From Straminergon stramineum (Eukaryota; Streptophyta; Bryopsida; Hypnales; Calliergonaceae), in NCBI GenBank assembly GCA_963920665.1, contig OY987268.1:1800501-1864500 (forward strand): a stretch of 64,000 nucleotides of DNA, given 5' to 3'. The position numbers were made by a program, and so were the translations under genes. The notes beneath the pieces are model-generated. The model saw only the letters and a program-made list of their open reading frames with translations, was not told the DNA's origin and did no database searches. Below are positions 57,901 through 64,000 of this stretch, piece by piece. Positions within the stretch are counted from its first letter, which is position 1, and each line of letters opens with the position of its first letter.

Positions 57901-58491
57901 TAATGATTATCATCTTTTAACTAAAATATTTCTTTTATTCTAATATTAATTTCCTGATTTATTTTCACACTAAGACAAAACTTGAATGTGTTTATCAATT
58001 ATTTTTACATCATAATTATACGATCTAAAATTAGGTGTGCTATAGATTGCATAAGAAAAGAAAACACAACACTACCACATATTTGAAATTTCTTAAATGA
58101 ACTTCCTTCAATGAATTTGAGGCCCATTTCCAAGAGTTCAGAAAGCTAAAAAAATCAAGATTTACAAAGTCCCCCTTTGCATGAAAACTTGAATAGAAAA
58201 ATAATACATATGCTTTTTCAAAATTGGATTTGATGTTAAACTAAAAATAGACTTCAAAGTATTTGCCCCCACAATACTAAAAATACTAATTAGATATGAT
58301 TTGATCTTACTTCAAAGTTACACCGACACCAAAATGTTTGTCCTGGGAGTTTAGGTCTTTGAAAAAAATTTGTAAGGGAAGATTTTGCAATAGGGAGAAT
58401 TGGCCTTCACATTTCACCCAACTAGGGATAAATGTAGTCATGTCCTAATTTGTAGTGTTTTAATTGTATGCTTCCATCTATATTGATTAAT

Positions 58492-58732
58492 CTAGACTAA
58501 ATGGTGAAATTAGGTTGCTTTACCCCATGAAAATCCACTTTACTAGCCATCAAAGTCAACAAATATTTCTACAGATGTTTCTATTTTTACACATGAAGGT
58601 TCATGAGTCCCAATTACAATAACATCTAATTCAAAAGTAGTGCATTCTTGTATGATAACAATAAATATTTGTATAGTGTTAAATGTTGAGAAATTAGTGT
58701 GGGACAGCCTAATTTCACTACATTGTGTAGTG
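58492..58732. repeat. MITE with ACTACACT-type ends, copy 2, upstream of bL20m
   Basis: About 241 bp. The interior matches 3808-4066 (CCATCAAAGTCAACAAATAT, GTTCATGAGTCCCAA, GAGAAATTAGTG). The right end ..TAATTTCACTACATTGTGTAGTG is better kept than the left (CTAGACTAAATGGTGAAATT). It lies about 300 bp before the bL20m start. Confidence 0.65.
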
Positions 58733-58863
58733 CCTCTGATTTCAAAAACAACTTCCAAATATCCAAATTTTATCATCTGTGTTAAAAAAGTTGCAGTGTT
58801 TCCCCAAAGTGAAAATATTATAATGGTGTGGATAGTGGATACCAGTTCCTCAAGACCGAGGGG

Positions 58864-58875
58864 TTTAGGGTTTAG
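58864..58875. promoter_or_regulatory. Telo-box upstream of bL20m
   Basis: TTTAGGGTTTAG lies about 160 bp before the start codon, the second telo-box next to a translation gene in the window. Confidence 0.55.
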
Positions 58876-59033
58876 TGCTTCAAGCAGAGAGTATCCCTTG
58901 CCCGTATCATTGCCCGCGTCGAAGTTATGATTGTAGCTGTGGCTCTAACCTAGAATTCCTCTTTCCATGAAGGATTTGGAAGCGCCTGGAGCTTTGTAGG
59001 CGGTCTGAAAGAGCGCGCGCGCGAGAGAGAAAG

Positions 59034-60122
59034 ATGAACAACCAGAAGATTTTGCAGTTGGCTAAGGGCTTCCGTGGGCGTAGCAAGAACTGCATCCGCG
59101 CCGCGAGGGAGCGCGTCGAGAAGGCCTTGCAGTATGCGTACAGGGACCGGCGCACCAAGAAGCGCGACATGCGTGGGTTGTGGATTCAGCGCATCAATGC
59201 CGGCACTCGCCAGCACGGGGTAAGTGAGAGGCCACTAAAACAGAGAGCCAGCCCTATGTTTTTTTGGGGTCAGTCTTCCTCGTCCTGGCATTCAGGACGG
59301 TTGCGGTTGTGGCTTTGCTTTCTCTGTTGGATCCTTTTTGCAACTCAGAATTTGATTACCTGAAATGCGAGATTTGGTCGGGTAAACCCTGAAAGCGCAC
59401 TTAAAGTGCTGAGCCCAGTTGTAATTTTTGTATTTACTATTGTTGTTAGAACAGCCAATAATCTTTTTTACGTTCTTGTTAGTATTTTGAAGAGGATTCA
59501 ATGCACCAAAGAATTCATTGTTTTGGAAATCGTATGCAGAAGTTATAATAGTTCAACGTTTTATTGGTAGATGGCCTAGAATGATTACGGCTGTGATCTC
59601 TCAATTGGATCCTTTCTGCACTCGGAATTAGGGTTCGGTTATCGCTTCGCACCGGAATTGTTAGATTTGGTCTGGTATTAGAGAACCGAACCTACGAGCG
59701 ACACTTGAACCGCACAACATAGTTATGATCAGTAGTAGTAGAATGGCCAATTTTATGCATATTCTTAGCAAATCATGTAGGATTCCAATGGCTGTAATTG
59801 GATATATTATGCAAAGATTGTAATGGTTCAATGCTTTATTGGTAGATGACCTAACCTGATGCGAGTTTTATGTTAAAATGTTTTTCCTTCTCAAAATGAG
59901 TATGCGCACAATTTTAGGATGTACACGTCTCAATTACCTTCACTCAATGACGTTGCTGTGGGGCAGGTAAACTACGGGGAGTTCATGAACGGGCTTTCCA
60001 AGGAGAATATTGGCCTCAACCGAAAGGTGTTATCAGAGATTGCCATGCATGAGCCTTACAGCTTCAAGTCTCTGGTTGATATTTCTCGCATTGCTTTCAC
60101 ACAAGTGAAAACCAAGCAGTAG
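59034..60122 (+). CDS. RPL20: Mitochondrial large-subunit ribosomal protein bL20m
   Basis: A nuclear-encoded bacterial-type bL20, which binds 23S-type rRNA early in large-subunit assembly. Exons 59034-59219 and 59967-60122, phase 0, give 113 residues. The N-terminal basic helix [20 protein letters not shown], then [20 protein letters not shown] and [18 protein letters not shown] are close to the Arabidopsis mitochondrial L20 and unlike the plastid-encoded rpl20. There is no cleavable presequence, as in other plant copies. A GC/GA-rich leader (59012-59030) precedes the ATG. The stop is the first of five consecutive TAG triplets. The 747-bp intron is internally duplicated. Confidence 0.95.
59297..59862 (+). 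repeat. Tandem duplication inside the bL20m intron
   Basis: Units of about 284 and 282 bp. Each has GGATCCTTTYTGCA, GGAATT/GAATTT, GATTTGGTC, AAC/AATGGCCAAT-like sequence, and TTCAAYGYTTTATTGGTAGATG in order. The units are diverged. Confidence 0.7.
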
Positions 60123-62200
60123 TAGTAGTAGTAGTTCATCTGTATTAGCTGTTTCATTCCAGGAAATATTTACATACTTCTCCCCTCCAAATGTAGTTTA
60201 GAAGGCTCCCAGTTGCATTCTAACCTTTTCAGGAAGATGACGAGTTGTCCAGTTCAGAAGAAGCATGTGTCCGCATGAATTTTTACACAAGTGTTGCATA
60301 GAATTTGGTTCAATGGGTTATGGTTCATTCTGTCGTCTGTACGACTGATTCATGGAGCTGGATTGTCAAGTTTGCAATGAAGTGGTGGCAGCAAGGATAC
60401 ATCATGGTGGTCCAACAAGGGCCGTGGGATAAGCTACAAGACGGGCCTTGTGGTTTTCTCTTTGAAAGCTTGGGGGTGTGGTGGTTTGATGTTTTCAAAA
60501 TCCCTGAATCTCAATAGATGTAGTGGGTTTATAGGGTTCATGACCTATGGTTGTAAATGAAAATTTGACGAACTGGCTTTTCACCGTAGAAGTGAGGAGG
60601 TGAGATACGTAGCATGTAGAAGAGGGCAAGAGGAACTAATTCTATGGTTCTACTTTGCTTCTTGCTTCAATTATGACTATCTTTTGGTTGAAAAGTTGAG
60701 AAGTTTTTCCACGTACTTAAATTTCTACTTATAAATCAAAACCGCTCTCCAAACTATCGATACCACAAGATCATGTGATTATGGAAGTGGATAATAGGTC
60801 AGATAACTTATTTTTAAGCAAATTTCTTTGATAATTATGTGATTATGGAAGTGGATAAAAGGTCAGATAACTTATTTCCAAGTAAATTTCTTTGATAATT
60901 ATGTGATTATGGAAGTGGATAAAAGGTCAGATAATCTATTTCCAAGTAAATTTCCTTGATAATCATGAATGGTGTCAATGAGGTTTTGATTATGTTTATA
61001 CATAGCTGAAGTTGGGTGAAGTTCTAGAATGGTGTTTGAATATTTTATACAAAAAGTACATATAAAAATTATGAGGACAAATTCTATTGATTTAATTTCC
61101 AAATCTATGTGGTAATATTGGTATCCTATTGCTAAAAATTCTACAATGAATATCTATTCAGAATTTAGATATATAAGGACATGCTTTTGGATATTTATTT
61201 GGTAATGAGTAAATGATCCTACTTATAAGCAAAGAGGGAAGACTCAATACAAATATATAATGTCTCAACACTATCTTTGGCTATGAACTTGTCTAGTTGG
61301 TCTATGTGAAGAAGTTTACAACTTATGCATTAACCTTTAAAATTCTATGACTATTTCATCAAAAGCACATTAAAATGGCCATTTCCAATGCAATCAACCC
61401 CAAAACAAAGCATTATCAAGTTTTTGAAGTCAAATATAACATGTGAAGGTGCTAATAAGTGAGCCCATGAGAATTGAATCAAGGTAAACCAACCTATGAT
61501 AGGCACAATGAGTGGTTTGTCTTGTTGCAATTAGCAAAAAAATCAATTTTTTTTCCATTCAAAGACAATTGTGAGAAATGAGAGAGCAATTGAATTTGAT
61601 ACAAGTCTTTGAAGTGTGTTGCCTAATTGGTCCAAAAGAGTCTCTAAACTACCCCCAAACCAACAAAAAGTGTATCCATAATGATCATCCTACCACCTAA
61701 AGTAGTCACAATACTTCCTAACATGGCCACAACATGAAGGAATAAAAAAATCACTTCTTGTGATGAATTTACATTCAAAAGGTAGAAGTTCCTAAAACAA
61801 TCACTAATAACTCCATCACTATCACCCAAGGCATTGATTTTGGCCACTAACCAACCTAATGTAGTCCTAATCTCATTTATTAGAAAAAGTCTCTCATGAA
61901 TTCATGTATGACTCTAATGGATCATTCCTCAAGTGCCTTCCATGAGTGGTTTGCCCATCAAAGGCTGGTTTACCTTACACATTACATTTGGTGAGCCCAC
62001 GAGAATTGAATTTGTATCACTTGGCAGACAAGAATTGGCTTACTTAAGTTTCAAGGGCATGCAATGACTTATGCTGTAGCATACGTTTTGTCAATCTTGA
62101 GCGCAAAGCTATACCTGATATGCGTCACACAAACAACAGAGTGCGCAATTTCAAGGGTTCTTCCCAGTGGCGAGGATGAAGGCACATGTGGTACAAGGAG
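60123..62200. other. Intergenic between bL20m and IFT88 (convergent genes)
   Basis: 60123-60600 probably includes the bL20m 3' untranslated region. A tandem array follows at 60775-60966. The remainder is AT-rich without recognised features; the IFT88 3' untranslated region should lie just left of 62201. Confidence 0.4.
60775..60966. repeat. Tandem repeat, 3 x 64 bp
   Basis: Three units begin GTGATTATGGAAGTGGATAA at 60775, 60839 and 60903 and differ by only a few bases, so the array is young. Confidence 0.9.
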
Positions 62201-64000
62201 CTACATGGGCAAGAGGTCGTCTCCAAGTTCAGGCCAGGCATCCTCCTCCACATTTGCTGTCTTTTTCTTTGTGGTGCCACGCAGAGTTCTCTGTGGAAGG
62301 GGAGAGGAAGACACAGAGGATGAAGTAAACAAGCTCGAGTTTACAACTCTTGACCCCAACGACGACGATTCTGATGATCTGGGCGAGAAGTCAGTGTCAT
62401 CCCTCGTGCTGTGTCGAGACTCTCCTCGAAACTCAATCGACCTATTCACCCCACCCAGCCGAACGAGAATTAGATGTGCATGAAAGCAACCACACACACA
62501 TGGAAGAAACACACTTGTATAGTTTCTTACATTACAAGTCCCATGAAGTGCCGTGATCCTTCACCAAAACGTGCCCCTATTCTGTAGTTTGAATAAACAC
62601 CCTCTTTCCGATGGTCATATGGAGTAATACCTAAGTGGACTCCTAGCTCATTTGGGGTTGTAGGACCACTACGTTATCATACAAAACCCTTTAAAATACA
62701 TGCGATGGCTCCAGAAATCACCTTATAGGCACTCCTTTGGCAGGCTCTAATCTCAACATCTGAGATCGCGATTCAGAAGCCATATCCATCTCCACCTTTC
62801 TTAATTGAGCTTCATAGGTTTGCACTTCATCTCTCCTACCAAGACCAGAGCACATATGCAGCAGATGCCTCAAGCACTCTATGTTCTCTGGGTGTTTTGA
62901 AAGGATTGATTTGTACTTCGCTAAAGCCTCGGTGTAACCTCCTGTACGCCGAAGGCATGAGGCAACCATCAACTGCCACTTAACCTGTCCACATTGAAAA
63001 ATAGCTCTATAATTAAATGCATTATCCATGTGGGAACACTTCTCAAGAGCTCAACCCTGCTGCACGAATATCATAAGAGGAAACCCCAGTCATTTGGCCA
63101 CCACGACTCTTAGTTCAATATTTTCATTATTGCACAACCCCTAGAGAATTTTGGAATTGCATGATGACAAATATATGGTCTGGCAAAAATATCTCAATGG
63201 CAGACCCTGAATCTTGAAAAATGTGAGATATTTTGATAAATCTTGGTCAACTACTCAGGGATCAAATCTGCAAAGTTTCGTTCAAATGAAGCCAACCTTA
63301 ATGTTTCACATTTCGAGAAAGCTGCAAACAATGACTTTCATCTTTTAGCGACCATTACATACTGATCCTACAAGGCTAAGAATGACTGGATTCACGGACC
63401 TCATTTGGTTGAATCTTTGATGCAAGATCAAAGAAGGGCATTGCCTTCTCATAAACTTCATTCTTCACAAAGTAGGCACCCAACCATGATGTGATATCCA
63501 TGTTGGCCGGATACACGCGATGAGACTCACTGTAGTAGTGCAATGCCTTGGGTTCATCATCGCACTTCGCGTGAAGGCTACCAAGCATTGCCAAAACTCC
63601 TGCGTCGTGCAATGTGCGAGTGTTAACAACTTCCAGCCATTTTATAGCTTGCCGAGTATTTCCCATCAACTCGTTGACTTGTCCAACCTGGTAGGCACAA
63701 TTGCGATTTCTTTATTATGCTAAAAGTGAGGATCTTAGTTTCTCACCCTTGTATTTACTACTTACGAGCGGCATTGCAGAAATGGACAAATATTTAACCT
63801 GAAACAGAACTTCAATGTTGTTTGGAAGAAAATTGGTGAGTTTCTTGAAGGTGGATAAGGCATCTTCAAGTGCACCGAACCTCTTGTGACAAAGTCCAAG
63901 ATTGTAGACTGCCTCAACACAATCAAGTTCTACGTCTGCTGCTTCACGATAGACCGCCTTTGCCTCCTCCACGTGTCCCTGCACACAGTTCATGCGAGTA
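62201..64000 (-). CDS. IFT88: Intraflagellar transport protein IFT88, 3' part (gene continues past the right edge)
   Basis: IFT88 is a TPR subunit of the IFT-B complex needed to build cilia and flagella, so the plant should make flagellate sperm. Exons seen, 5' to 3': 64000(edge)-63799, 63687-63400, 62984-62722 and 62441-62201, all in consistent phase. They encode consecutive TPR units (VEAVYNLGLCHKRFGALEDA; AIKWLEVV..GVLAMLGSLHAK; MDITSWLGAYFVKNEVYEKA; VKWQLMVASCLRRTGGYTEA), then a low-complexity Ser-rich linker. The last residues, WPELGDDLLPM, match the conserved IFT88 C-terminus ending in GDDLLP. The final intron joins AG|G in phase 2. The N-terminal half is outside the window. Confidence 0.92.

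Noticed and set aside
59034..60122. Possible plastid DNA insertion, because plastid genomes carry rpl20
   Set aside because: The gene has a nuclear-type spliceosomal intron, and its protein matches the mitochondrial, nuclear-encoded bL20 rather than the plastid one.
1..64000. Autonomous retrotransposons, transposases, tRNA or rRNA genes, CRISPR arrays
   Set aside because: No reverse transcriptase, integrase or transposase motifs, long terminal repeats, tRNA cloverleafs, rRNA or spaced arrays were recognised by eye. Short tRNAs or decayed fragments could still be missed; a tRNAscan and a repeat-protein search would settle it.

Overview
The window is nuclear DNA from a seed-free streptophyte plant, most likely a bryophyte (moss or liverwort), with a lycophyte, fern or charophyte as alternatives. 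Seven genes are recognised. Several act in plastids (MinE, CURT1 twice, DGD1), two serve organellar translation (bacterial-type AspRS and mitochondrial bL20), and one is IFT88, a core intraflagellar-transport subunit. A plant with IFT88 should make motile sperm, which excludes conifers and flowering plants. Introns are mostly 70-900 bp, and coding exons are GC-richer than the AT-rich, repeat-filled intergenic DNA.

Layout, left to right: 1-6.1 kb repeats; 6.1-7.1 kb MinE (-); 10.1-15.4 kb AspRS (-, 15 exons); 15.4-23.2 kb repeats; 23.2-25.5 kb first CURT1 (-); 25.5-29.8 kb AT-rich desert; 29.9-32.9 kb a possible unrecognised small gene (+, five exons whose phases agree); 33.9-38.4 kb DGD1 (-, 7 exons) with an unusual tandemly duplicated upstream region; 40-49.8 kb repeats; 49.9-52.0 kb second CURT1 (+), an inverted duplicate of the first; 52-58.8 kb repeats; 59.0-60.1 kb bL20m (+); 62.2 kb to the right edge, the 3' part of IFT88 (-).

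There is no operon-like linkage. Functionally, DGD1 makes the galactolipid that dominates thylakoids, CURT1 bends grana margins, and MinE places the plastid division ring. AspRS and bL20m support protein synthesis in organelles. Both translation genes carry a TTTAGGG telo-box near the start codon, and both CURT1 promoters keep a GGATAAGG (I-box-like) element.

The most interesting non-genic signal is a set of about a dozen short elements without coding capacity. They begin TTAA-CCC(C/T)T and end AGGG-TTAA. In at least eight a short dyad (such as GACCA..TGGTC or GGACA..TGTCC) follows one end only. Their interiors are mostly unrelated. They nest, abut by sharing one TTAA, and one sits in a DGD1 intron. 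They look like non-autonomous DNA transposons with TTAA target sites, resembling piggyBac or Sola3, with an asymmetric subterminal palindrome. Other families seen are a CACTA-type MITE with a 3-bp duplication, a PIF/Harbinger-like element with TTA duplications, and a 612-bp insertion flanked by a perfect 20-bp direct repeat.

All exon borders were read by eye from splice sites, phase and family similarity, so they are models without transcript support.
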